A DNA stretch of 5,903 nucleotides from an uncultured Eubacteriales bacterium (GCA_934444485.1 CAKSCN010000148.1:1-5903), one strand, 5' to 3'; positions 1-5,599 are shown, numbered from the stretch's first letter. The notes: generated from the letters alone by a model not told the origin. Numbers and translations: made by a program.

Positions 1-970
1 AGCCGTTCACGTTGTACGACTCTATCTCGCTGCCGAATACGTAGGAGCGGATGTCGGTTGAGAGGACGGGGAGGGGCTTTCCCCATTCAAATGTAATATT
101 AGCCGTGAGAATTTCGGAGTTGCCCAATTTAGCAATCTCTATATTTCCCCAATCATCTTCTGTCCCAGCATAATATACATTTTTCAGGTTCATGCAATTA
201 TAAAATGCTGCTTCATCGATTCTTGTAACACTCAATGGGAGATTCACCGATTCAAATGCACAGAATGTAAATGCATATTCGCCAATGCTTGTGACGCTTG
301 AAGGAATAACTACTGATTCAAGCTTTATACAACCAAAAAATGTATGATCGTAGATTTTTGTAACGCCATATGGGATGATAAACGACGTAAGGCTCTGGCA
401 GTTATCAAAAGCGCCTTTGCCGATATTCTTTATACTTGTTGGCATACTCACGGACTCAAGTGCAGGACAAGCAAAAAAGGCATGGTCTCCTATGTTAATT
501 ACTCCTTCTTGAATCGTCACGGACACCAGGCTCTGACAATTGTCGAAAGCACTTTTATCAATGCTCTTTACACTTGACGGTATGGTTGCCGACGCAAGGC
601 ATAGACAAGAGTCAAAGGCATGCTCGCCTATACTTGTAACGCTTTCGGAAATAATCACTGATTCAACACTTTTACATTCCATAAAAGCAACGTCACCTAT
701 GTTTGTTACGCCGTCACTTATAATTACATACTTTGCCGCAGAACTGTAAACACTCCATGGAGATTTGCAATTTCGATAGTCGTAGTTTTTCATTCTCCCC
801 ACACCCTCAATCCTCAGCGTCCCCTCGCTATCGAGTGTCCAAGTGAGGTTGGATCCGTCGCCCTCGGCGCCGCAAAAACCGCTGTCAATAATCTCTGCCG
901 CGTGAGCGGAAAGTGCAAGCATGGTGATAAGAAGTGCGGTCATGATACAAAAACGCAAAGCCTTTTTCAT
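1..970 (-). CDS. Secreted BspA-type leucine-rich-repeat protein, 3' end outside window
   Basis: The frame is open from an ATG at 970 to the window edge (323 codons seen, no stop), with a GGAGG site 8 nt upstream of the ATG. Residues 1-24 are a classic signal peptide: MKKAL, then a hydrophobic stretch, then an AHA-A cleavage region, so the product is exported. Residues 25-80 carry the N-terminal module usual in these proteins (C-G, LTWTLDSEGTL, SPWSVY). Residues 82-264 are eight 23-residue LRR_5/BspA repeats with the pattern (V/I)TSIG..AF..C..L.S. A VYYAGTEDDW cap follows, a known companion of such repeats in gut Clostridia. The last 20 residues (around YVFGSEIESYNVNG) resemble the start of a copper-amine-oxidase-N-like surface domain, which is an inference from a partial domain. 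The family is associated with surface display and adhesion; the actual ligand is unknown. The repeat-coding part is much more AT-rich than its flanks. Confidence 0.9.
   Translation of the reverse strand, partial: MKKALRFCIMTALLITMLALSAHAAEIIDSGFCGAEGDGSNLTWTLDSEGTLRIEGVGRMKNYDYRNCKSPWSVYSSAAKYVIISDGVTNIGDVAFMECKSVESVIISESVTSIGEHAFDSCLCLASATIPSSVKSIDKSAFDNCQSLVSVTIQEGVINIGDHAFFACPALESVSMPTSIKNIGKGAFDNCQSLTSFIIPYGVTKIYDHTFFGCIKLESVVIPSSVTSIGEYAFTFCAFESVNLPLSVTRIDEAAFYNCMNLKNVYYAGTEDDWGNIEIAKLGNSEILTANITFEWGKPLPVLSTDIRSYVFGSEIESYNVNG
179..727 (-). repeat. Eight tandem 69-bp units encoding BspA-type LRR repeats
   Basis: Eight consecutive units code for residues 82-264 of the surface protein. Seven are exactly 23 residues. 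The seventh (residues 220-241) is 22, having lost one residue in its C..LES segment. Units 3 and 5 share the segment AFDNCQSL, and units 4, 5 and 6 alternate similar sequences, as expected from internal duplication. The period is visible in the protein; the DNA copies have diverged. Confidence 0.85.
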
Positions 971-1010
971 AAATGTGTCCTCCAATAATTTAAATTAAGA
1001 ACCTACAGTT

Positions 1011-1039
1011 ATTCTATATCCGCTGTTGTATTATGTCAA
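1011..1039 (-). promoter_or_regulatory. Sigma-A promoter of the LRR surface-protein gene
   Basis: Read on the minus strand, a perfect -35 TTGACA (1034-1039) is separated by exactly 17 bp from a -10 TAGAAT (1011-1016). Transcription should start near 1004, giving an untranslated leader of about 35 nt before the ATG at 970. The surface-protein gene is therefore its own transcription unit and does not depend on read-through from the cardiolipin synthase operon, which has a terminator upstream. Confidence 0.8.
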
Positions 1040-1044
1040 GCACA

Positions 1045-1058
1045 TTTTGTTAACAAAA
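1045..1058. promoter_or_regulatory. Perfect 14-bp palindrome upstream of the -35 box, possible operator
   Basis: TTTTGTTAACAAAA is a perfect 14-bp palindrome that ends 5 bp from the -35 hexamer of the surface-protein promoter. Perfect dyads in this position are typical of activator or repressor sites. It is also AT-rich enough to act partly as an UP element. No regulator can be named from the sequence. Confidence 0.4.
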
Positions 1059-1212
1059 CCTCAATCGTGAAACACTGCCTTTATTTTGAATTGTTTTGCC
1101 GCCGTTTGTGTTTGCCTCCGATTATTGTTCTGATATTCCGCACAACCGCACTTCCCAAAAGTGTTAGTCTCCACGATTTTCCCCCCTCGCCACGCTGTAA
1201 AGTATATGAAGC

Positions 1213-1246
1213 AAAAAAGAAGCGAGGACCGTCAAGCCCCCCGCTT
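1213..1246 (-). terminator. Rho-independent terminator of the araC-type regulator/cls operon
   Basis: Read on the minus strand, an 8-bp stem (AAGCGGGG pairing with CCTCGCTT, one G-T pair, positions 1239-1246 and 1220-1227) closes an 11-nt loop. After one C comes a run of six T. It starts 16 nt after the cardiolipin synthase stop codon, exactly where the operon should end. Confidence 0.85.
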
Positions 1247-1262
1247 TTGATTGTGACCGCCT

Positions 1263-2792
1263 TTACATCAGCGGCGCAAACACTCTTAAGAAGTCCTGTA
1301 CAAGGCGTGTTGCGAAGTTTTCCTTGAGGTTTTCCTCGGTTATCTCGGCAGAGCTTTTCAGCGTCTCGAGAAAATCCTCCTTTATCTGCATTACCGCATC
1401 CGAACGGTAGAGAAATGTTCCGCACTCAAAATGAAGGTATAGACTGCGAAAGTCGAGATTCGTCGTTCCGCACGACGCAACAATATCGTCCGACACAAAG
1501 GTCTTCGAGTGAATAAAGCCGTCCGAATACTCGTATACCCTGACTCCTGCACGGATAAGTTCACGGTAGTATGAGCGTGTCGTTATGTGAACAAGACGCT
1601 TGTCCCAGCGGTGCGGCGTGATTATCCTCACATCAACTCCGCTTTTCGCCGCAAGACAGAGCGCAGAGGACATATTGCGGTCAACGATGAGATACGGCGT
1701 CGTTATGTAAAGATAGTTCTTCGAGTTGTTTATCATTTGCAGATAGACGTGCTCGCCGACGTTTTCGTTGTCAACGGGGCTGTCCGCATACGGCTGTACT
1801 ATACCGTCGCTCTCTGCGTGAAATTCCTCGGGGAGAAATGCCGACATATCCTCGTCAACGCCGGAGCAGAGTCCCCACATTCTCAGGAAAATCACCGCAA
1901 AGCTCCACGACGCCTTGCCGTAAAGCTTTATGCCGCAGTCCTTCCAGTGACCGAAACGGTCGATGAGATTTGCGTATTCGTCGGCAAGATTCGTGCCGCC
2001 CGTGAAGGCGTACTTACCGTCAATGACGGCAATCTTTCTGTGGTCACGGTTGTTCTGGTCAACCGTGATTATCGGTCGGAATTTGTTGAAGCTGTGGCAC
2101 TCTATGCCGTATTTTTTAAGCTCGTTGCGGTAATCCTGCGGAAGCCTGAAGAAACAGCCGAAATCGTCGTATATAAGCCTCACACATACGCCCGCTGCGG
2201 CTTTGCGCTTGAGTACCTCGAGTATATCGCTCCATACCTTGCCGTCGCTTATTATGAAGAATTCGAGGAATATGTACCTCTTCGCCTCTTCGAGAGTGCG
2301 TGTCAGCTCCGCTATGAACTCTTCGCCCGTCGGCAGATACTCGGTTTTCGTGCCGTCGAAGGACGGAAATCCGGCAAAGCTCTCAAGGTAGGAGAGAGTC
2401 TGAATGCGCTCCGCATCCGGAGGAAAAGCATCCTCTGCACGGCGGTATTCGGGAAGAGTGAGAAGCGGTGCGGACCTTTTCTGAAGCTCTTCGATTCTTT
2501 TGCGCACCTTTTTGCGTGAGGTCTGACGGTAGAACATGATGTACATGAGTCCGCCGAAAATGGGGAACAGCAGGACGAGGAATACCCACGTCAGCTTGTA
2601 GGCGTCCTTTTCACGCTTCGTGATTATGTGTATTGCGACAAGCGTACTCAGAAATCTGAAAAACTTTGCGAGGTATACGAAGGAATTGCTTCCGCTTATT
2701 ATAAGGAAGAAGAAAAAGCCGAGCTGAATGATTATGGCGTAGGCGAAAATCATACGCCGTGTAAACAGATACCTTGTCCACTTTTTTCCCAC
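1263..2792 (-). CDS. cls: Cardiolipin synthase (phospholipase D superfamily)
   Basis: A 509-residue membrane protein of the Cls type, which condenses two phosphatidylglycerol molecules into cardiolipin at the cytoplasmic membrane. Hydrophobic segments lie near residues 14-34, 38-57 and 67-88 (the last around LTWVFLVLLFPIFGGLMY), the usual N-terminal anchor. Two PLD catalytic HKD motifs follow: HRKIAVID with H251, K253, D258 then GGTN, and HSKTFVSD with H428, K430, D435 then GTTNLDFRS. Both are intact, so the enzyme should be active. Length fits the bacterial family (about 480-510). A GTG at 2801 is also in frame but overlaps the ribosome-binding site GGAGG (2801-2805); the GTG at 2792 sits 8 nt after it and is preferred. 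The gene begins 15 nt after the stop of the upstream AraC-type regulator, so the two are co-transcribed and perhaps translationally coupled. A related PLD-family phosphatidyltransferase is possible but less likely. Confidence 0.92.
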   Translation of the reverse strand: MGKKWTRYLFTRRMIFAYAIIIQLGFFFFLIISGSNSFVYLAKFFRFLSTLVAIHIITKREKDAYKLTWVFLVLLFPIFGGLMYIMFYRQTSRKKVRKRIEELQKRSAPLLTLPEYRRAEDAFPPDAERIQTLSYLESFAGFPSFDGTKTEYLPTGEEFIAELTRTLEEAKRYIFLEFFIISDGKVWSDILEVLKRKAAAGVCVRLIYDDFGCFFRLPQDYRNELKKYGIECHSFNKFRPIITVDQNNRDHRKIAVIDGKYAFTGGTNLADEYANLIDRFGHWKDCGIKLYGKASWSFAVIFLRMWGLCSGVDEDMSAFLPEEFHAESDGIVQPYADSPVDNENVGEHVYLQMINNSKNYLYITTPYLIVDRNMSSALCLAAKSGVDVRIITPHRWDKRLVHITTRSYYRELIRAGVRVYEYSDGFIHSKTFVSDDIVASCGTTNLDFRSLYLHFECGTFLYRSDAVMQIKEDFLETLKSSAEITEENLKENFATRLVQDFLRVFAPLM

Positions 2793-2807
2793 GTCTCTCA
2801 CCTCCGT

Positions 2808-3683
2808 CTAATCTCTCTCGGGAAACGGCATTTTGTCTGCCGACGACGCATATTTCGACGGCGTGACGCCCGTCTGCGCCTTGAAGAAGCGTATAAAGCT
2901 GTTGCGGTTCGAGTATCCGCACATATTGGCGGTCTCGCTGACGCTCTTGCCCGACGATAAAAGCCGCTTGCCCTTTATCAGGCGCACACAGTCGATGTAG
3001 TCGCCGAGAGTCTCACGTGTCAGAAGCTTGAAATCGCTCCTCAGCTTCGCACTGCTCACGAAATATGTCTTCGCCGTCTTTTCGACTATCCCGTGTTCGC
3101 CGATGTTGTCGTTTAAGTATTTCATAACGCTGTATATGTAGTCGAGATGCCCCGAACCAGAATATGCGCCGGCAATGCTCTCGGGGGTCGGTTCGGAAAG
3201 TGAGTGCGACCCTGCGACAAAGCGTGCCGAGCTTTTTATCTCACGGAGTATAAGGACAAGCAGAAGCTTTCTCTTTTCCTCGTCGTACTTCTCATCCTCG
3301 AGATTTTTGCAGTATACGTATATTTTTTCGACGCTCTCTTCGTCGAGCGAAAGCGTTATCACACCGGGACGGAACAGCGTCTGCGGACGCACATCGTTTT
3401 CGAGGTAACGCTCGATGTAGTTCTCGAAAAAGTTGATGTTGTACCTCTCGAAAGGACCGTCGGAGGTGCTGTTTGCCCAGTGGAGCGCAAACGGACGGTA
3501 GATGACCACGCACGGACCGCTGCATTCGGCACTGTCGCCGTCGCTCACGACTCTCATGTCGCACTTGCGGCATATCTTTATCTCCCAGTGATCGTGAAAA
3601 TGAAACTCATCCATTCTCCAGCCGGGCGTGTCGTAGTAGTTTATCATTATGCTGTCCGTGTAGCTGTAAAATGCGTTCTGCAA
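2808..3683 (-). CDS. AraC-family transcriptional regulator with cupin-like sensor domain
   Basis: A 291-residue two-domain regulator. Residues about 15-100 look like the AraC-type cupin ligand-binding fold, with a histidine-rich strand HFHDHWEI (H28, H30, H32) and the segment CVVIYRPFALHW. Residues about 190-280 hold the paired helix-turn-helix DNA-binding domain: a first HTH around 199-225 and a second around 248-278 containing VSETANMCGYSNRNSFIRFFK followed by TGVTPSKY, the family signature. The start is TTG at 3683, chosen because GGGAGG (3691-3696) lies 7 nt before it; an ATG twelve codons in lacks such a site. A small stem (CGGTG/CACCG, 3700-3716) sits just ahead of the ribosome-binding site. 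It is co-transcribed with cls, so it may control its own operon or membrane-lipid synthesis; the ligand is unknown. Confidence 0.88.
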   Translation of the reverse strand: MQNAFYSYTDSIMINYYDTPGWRMDEFHFHDHWEIKICRKCDMRVVSDGDSAECSGPCVVIYRPFALHWANSTSDGPFERYNINFFENYIERYLENDVRPQTLFRPGVITLSLDEESVEKIYVYCKNLEDEKYDEEKRKLLLVLILREIKSSARFVAGSHSLSEPTPESIAGAYSGSGHLDYIYSVMKYLNDNIGEHGIVEKTAKTYFVSSAKLRSDFKLLTRETLGDYIDCVRLIKGKRLLSSGKSVSETANMCGYSNRNSFIRFFKAQTGVTPSKYASSADKMPFPERD

Positions 3684-3737
3684 TGCAAAACCTCCCTTGC
3701 GGTGCCGAAAACACCGAAATTCGACATTTACACTCTC

Positions 3738-3766
3738 ATTTTACCACGATTTCTTTTCCCATTCAA
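3738..3766 (-). promoter_or_regulatory. Promoter of the araC-type regulator/cls operon
   Basis: On the minus strand, -35 TTGAAT (3761-3766) and -10 TAAAAT (3738-3743) are 17 bp apart, with TGG before the -10 forming an extended -10. Transcription should start near 3731, giving a leader of about 47 nt to the TTG start. It diverges from the rpsF promoter, with roughly 90 bp of AT-rich DNA between the two -35 boxes. Confidence 0.72.
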
Positions 3767-3855
3767 GACTTTTTGTTTAAAAAAGATGTATTTTTGACGT
3801 AAACTGCGGAAAATCGGCGCAAAAGTTAACGATAATAAAATATTTGTAAAAACTC

Positions 3856-3884
3856 TTGACAAAGAAGAAATATTGTGGTATACT
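3856..3884 (+). promoter_or_regulatory. Strong sigma-A promoter of the rpsF-ssb-rpsR operon
   Basis: A perfect -35 TTGACA (3856-3861), 17-bp spacer and -10 TATACT (3879-3884), with TGG before the -10 (extended -10). The stretch just upstream (about 3830-3852) is A/T-rich and may serve as an UP element. Transcription should begin near 3891, immediately before the structured leader. Confidence 0.88.
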
Positions 3885-3894
3885 GTATTCTCGT

Positions 3895-3939
3895 GGAAGG
3901 CTGGTGCCTTTCTCCTTACTCCGTGCAAATGTACGGGGT
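3895..3939 (+). promoter_or_regulatory. Structured rpsF mRNA leader, candidate S6:S18 autoregulatory element
   Basis: Two consecutive hairpins fill the leader. The first pairs GGAAGGC (3895-3901) with GCCTTTC (3906-3912) around a TGGT loop. The second is a 9-bp stem, ACTCCGTGC (3918-3926) with GTACGGGGT (3931-3939), closing an AAAT loop; it ends 11 nt before the AAGGAGG site. Leaders of rpsF operons in many bacteria bind the S6:S18 complex through a structure that mimics 16S rRNA and carries a CCG element. A CCG lies in the second stem here, but I did not match it to the family model. Confidence 0.5.
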
Positions 3940-3965
3940 CATATGTCCAGAAGGAGGTGTAAATA

Positions 3966-4265
3966 ATGGAAAAACTCATTGCAAAGTACGAAACTCTTTT
4001 CATTATCAGCCCTGAACTCAGCGAGGACGCAACAAAGGCTCTCGTAGAGAAGTTTACAGGACTTATAACTGAAAACGGCGGCGCAGTTGACAGTGTCAAC
4101 GAATGGGGCAAGAGAAGACTCGCATACCCTATCAACGATCTCACCGAGGGCTACTATGTGCTTGTAAACTTTACAGCGGCGCATGAAGTTCCCGCAGAGC
4201 TTGACCGTGTGTTCAACATTACCGACGGTATTCTTCGTTCCATTATCGTTGCTCTCGAAGACTGA
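3966..4265 (+). CDS. rpsF: 30S ribosomal protein S6
   Basis: A 99-residue protein matching bS6 along its whole length. It opens with KYETLFIISPELSE, has the middle block VNEWGKRRLAYPINDLTEGYYVLVNF and ends with the strand/helix DRVFNITDGILRSIIV. S6 binds the central domain of 16S rRNA as a heterodimer with S18, whose gene ends this operon. The ATG at 3966 follows AAGGAGG (3951-3957) at 8 nt. It is the first gene after the promoter and the hairpin leader; ssb follows after 37 nt. Confidence 0.97.
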   Translation: MEKLIAKYETLFIISPELSEDATKALVEKFTGLITENGGAVDSVNEWGKRRLAYPINDLTEGYYVLVNFTAAHEVPAELDRVFNITDGILRSIIVALED

Positions 4266-4302
4266 GGAACGGTTTTGAAATGAAAACACGGGAGGATCTA
4301 AA

Positions 4303-4773
4303 ATGGCAAGCTTTAACAAGGTAATTTTGATCGGAAACCTCGTGGCGGATCCCGAGCTTAAGAAGACGCCGAACGATGTCTCGGTGGTGAGCGTAAGACT
4401 CGCAGTATCGAGAAAGTACAGGGCGGCTGACGGTACAACGCCGACGGACTTTATCGACGTTGTCTGCTGGAGAAGCACGGCGGAATTTGTTGCGAAGTAT
4501 TTCACAAAGGGAAGTCCGATGCTCGTCTGCGGCTCGCTGCAGCAGAGAAGCTGGACCGATCAGAACGGTGCAAAGCGTTATACCGTCGAAGTAGTGGCGG
4601 ACGAAGTAAGCTTTGTTGAGCGTAAATCGCAGAATCAGGGTTCCGGAAGGGACAGCGGCGTTTATTACGGTGAGCCTCCGGCGGCACCGGGAATGGGTGC
4701 TCAGGGTTCGGCGAATGCGGCTCCGGCGGCAAACTTTGAAGACGTTCCCACCGAGGACGATTTGCCATTCTGA
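4303..4773 (+). CDS. ssb: Single-stranded DNA-binding protein
   Basis: A 156-residue SSB that protects single-stranded DNA during replication, repair and recombination, normally as a homotetramer. Residues 1-105 form the OB fold: FNKVILIGNLVADPELK at the start, FIDVVCWRSTAEF in the middle (W56) and the strand GSLQQRSWTDQNG (W84). Residues about 107-146 are a Gly/Ala/Pro-rich flexible linker. The end, DVPTEDDLPF, is the acidic tip that recruits partner proteins. The ATG at 4303 lies 7 nt after GGAGG (4291-4295). It sits between rpsF and rpsR, the arrangement conserved in Firmicutes. Confidence 0.97.
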   Translation: MASFNKVILIGNLVADPELKKTPNDVSVVSVRLAVSRKYRAADGTTPTDFIDVVCWRSTAEFVAKYFTKGSPMLVCGSLQQRSWTDQNGAKRYTVEVVADEVSFVERKSQNQGSGRDSGVYYGEPPAAPGMGAQGSANAAPAANFEDVPTEDDLPF

Positions 4774-4830
4774 TCTGCGGCCCGACAGCGCAGTCATCAT
4801 TCGTAATATTGTCAAAAGGAGGTAAATTCC

Positions 4831-5067
4831 ATGGATGCTCAGAAGCAGTTCAGAACTCGCAAGAAGAAGAAGGTTTGCACATTCTGTGCAGATAAGATAG
4901 AGCATATCGATTACAAGGACGTCGCAAGACTCCGCAAGTGTGTTTCCGAGAGAGCTAAGATTCTCCCTCGCAGAATAACCGGTACTTGCGCAAAGCACCA
5001 GAGACAGCTTACAATAGCTATCAAGAGAGCAAGACACATTGCGATCATGCCCTATATCAGCGACTGA
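4831..5067 (+). CDS. rpsR: 30S ribosomal protein S18, cysteine-containing (C+) form
   Basis: A 78-residue bS18 with a basic N-terminus and the family blocks IDYKDV, LRKCVSERAKILPRR, TGTCAKHQRQL and IAIKRARHIAIMPY. It pairs with S6 on the small-subunit platform. C16-x-x-C19 together with C53-x-x-H56 fit the zinc-binding C+ form; C37 is an additional cysteine. The start follows AAAGGAGG (4815-4822) at 8 nt. It is the last gene of the operon. A degenerate copy of its 3' part lies about 260 bp downstream. Confidence 0.96.
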   Translation: MDAQKQFRTRKKKKVCTFCADKIEHIDYKDVARLRKCVSERAKILPRRITGTCAKHQRQLTIAIKRARHIAIMPYISD

Positions 5068-5077
5068 TTGAATTTTA

Positions 5078-5102
5078 CGGGAGGGTCGAAAGGCTCCTCC
5101 CG
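5078..5102 (+). other. Stem-loop 1 with GAAA tetraloop and bulged U
   Basis: CGGGAGG (5078-5084) pairs with CCTCCCG (5096-5102). Inside, GTC pairs with GGC around GAAA (5088-5091), leaving T5095 bulged. It begins 10 nt after the rpsR stop codon. There is no T tract after it, so it is a poor classical terminator; it may protect the 3' end of the mRNA or be part of the repeat unit only. Confidence 0.65.
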
Positions 5103-5118
5103 AGCTTAAAGGAATGTG

Positions 5119-5134
5119 GTTAGTTTAAACTAAC
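5119..5134. promoter_or_regulatory. Dyad 1, perfect 16-bp palindrome, candidate operator
   Basis: GTTAGTTTAAACTAAC is a perfect palindrome and the best of the four GTTAG-N6-CTAAC sites. It lies 16 nt after stem-loop 1. Confidence 0.55.
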
Positions 5135-5179
5135 TTAAACGCGCCGTTGCGAAAAACTAAAATGTGCGTGAAAGGCAGC

Positions 5180-5336
5180 CGCAAGACTCCGCAAGTGCGT
5201 TTCCGAGAGAGCAAAGATTCTCCCTCGCAGAATTAAGAGGTACTGCGTACCTGCACTTTCGCAAAGCACTCAGGTTGCCGCAAACGGTGACAGCTTGAAG
5301 CTCTCAAGACACGTTGCAATCTCAGCGACCGGTTGA
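5180..5336 (+). pseudogene. Decayed partial copy of the rpsR 3' half
   Basis: Positions 5180-5233 match rpsR 4923-4976 at 52 of 54 bases. The following bases are decayed but still alignable (GGTACT, GCAAAGCAC, GACAGCTT, GACAC-TTGC, TCAGCGAC) and run into the same downstream stem-loop. The frame encodes ARLRKCVSERAKILPRRI and then unrelated residues, staying open for 51 codons to TGA 5334-5336. It has no start codon or ribosome-binding site and is cut off upstream by an in-frame TGA at 5169-5171. The first three base changes (TGT to TGC, GCT to GCA, ATA to ATT) are all synonymous. A small inserted palindrome, GGTACTGCGTACC, occurs where similarity breaks. Confidence 0.85.
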
Positions 5337-5342
5337 ATTTTA

Positions 5343-5367
5343 CGGGAGGGTCGAAAGGCTTCTCCCG
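5343..5367 (+). other. Stem-loop 2, near copy of stem-loop 1
   Basis: Identical to stem-loop 1 except one C to T change at 5361, which turns a G-C pair into a G-T pair and keeps the stem. The GAAA loop (5353-5356) and bulged T (5360) are retained. It follows the decayed rpsR copy as stem-loop 1 follows rpsR. Confidence 0.65.
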
Positions 5368-5383
5368 AGTTCAAAGAGAAATA

Positions 5384-5399
5384 GTTAGGCGGGGCTAAC
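5384..5399. promoter_or_regulatory. Dyad 2, candidate operator with GC-rich centre
   Basis: GTTAG-GCGGGG-CTAAC; flanking bases extend the arms to TAGTTAG and CTAACTA (5382-5401). The centre differs completely from the other dyads while both arms and the 6-bp spacing are unchanged. It lies 16 nt after stem-loop 2. Confidence 0.55.
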
Positions 5400-5455
5400 T
5401 AAACGTCGAATGACCTAAGCGTGCTTTTTGTATAACGGTCACTTGCGCCGATACA

Positions 5456-5485
5456 TTCGGGAGGATCGAAAGAATTCTCCCTGAA
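5456..5485 (+). other. Stem-loop 3, diverged GAAA-loop hairpin
   Basis: GGGAGG (5459-5464) pairs with TTCTCCC on the 3' side, again around a GAAA loop (5468-5471) with one unpaired base on the 3' arm. Outer TTC/GAA pairs extend the stem with a bulged T5482. Relative to stem-loops 1 and 2 the upper pairs changed on both sides (G-C and U-G became A-U and U-A), so pairing survived the sequence change. Confidence 0.55.
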
Positions 5486-5498
5486 TTTTAAGAGCGGG

Positions 5499-5514
5499 GT
5501 TAGTTAAAACTAAC
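5499..5514. promoter_or_regulatory. Dyad 3, candidate operator
   Basis: GTTAGTTAAAACTAAC has 7-bp perfect arms around AA. It lies 15-17 nt after stem-loop 3 and 85 bp before dyad 4. Confidence 0.55.
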
Positions 5515-5543
5515 TACACGTGTACAAATAATCAATGTCAAAG

Positions 5544-5567
5544 GTGCTGTCCGATTCGGAGCGGCAC
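5544..5567 (+). other. Stem-loop 4, unrelated sequence in the same position
   Basis: GTGCTG (5544-5549) pairs with CGGCAC (5562-5567) and TCCG (5550-5553) with CGGA (5557-5560) around an ATT loop, leaving G5561 bulged on the 3' arm. The sequence is not that of stem-loops 1-3 and lacks the GAAA loop, yet it sits 16 nt before a dyad as they do. Confidence 0.5.
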
Positions 5568-5583
5568 TGAATAAAAGCTATGA

Positions 5584-5599
5584 GTTAGTCAAAACTAAC
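5584..5599. promoter_or_regulatory. Dyad 4, candidate operator nearest the DUF2325 gene
   Basis: GTTAGTCAAAACTAAC, with arms extending to AGTTAGT and ACTAACT (5583-5600). It ends 60 bp before the DUF2325 start. A -10-like TATAAG (5603-5608) follows at once, so a protein bound here would block a promoter at this place; a matching -35 is not evident. Confidence 0.55.

Noticed and set aside
1587..2519. A 310-codon open frame on the plus strand
   Set aside because: It is antisense to the central part of cls, whose two HKD motifs and ribosome-binding site make the minus strand clearly the coding one. The plus-strand frame has no recognisable domain.
4243..5037. A 264-codon open frame on the minus strand
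   Set aside because: It lies opposite ssb and rpsR, both unmistakable on the plus strand, and has no family features.
5078..5102. Stem-loop 1 as a standard rho-independent terminator for the rpsR operon
   Set aside because: The stem is strong but no T tract follows on either strand. Termination there cannot be claimed, although it is not excluded.
5162..5236. A 24-codon ATG frame in front of and through the rpsR fragment
   Set aside because: It has no ribosome-binding site and reads the rpsR copy in the wrong frame.
5384..5399. Dyads as canonical DtxR/IdeR iron boxes
   Set aside because: The classical 19-bp box has GTTAG and CTAAC separated by one base. Here the separation is six, so only a loose resemblance of half-sites remains.
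5403..5458. A third rpsR remnant before stem-loop 3
   Set aside because: Only a short similarity (GGTCACTTGCGC against GGTACTTGCGC) was found, too little to claim homology.
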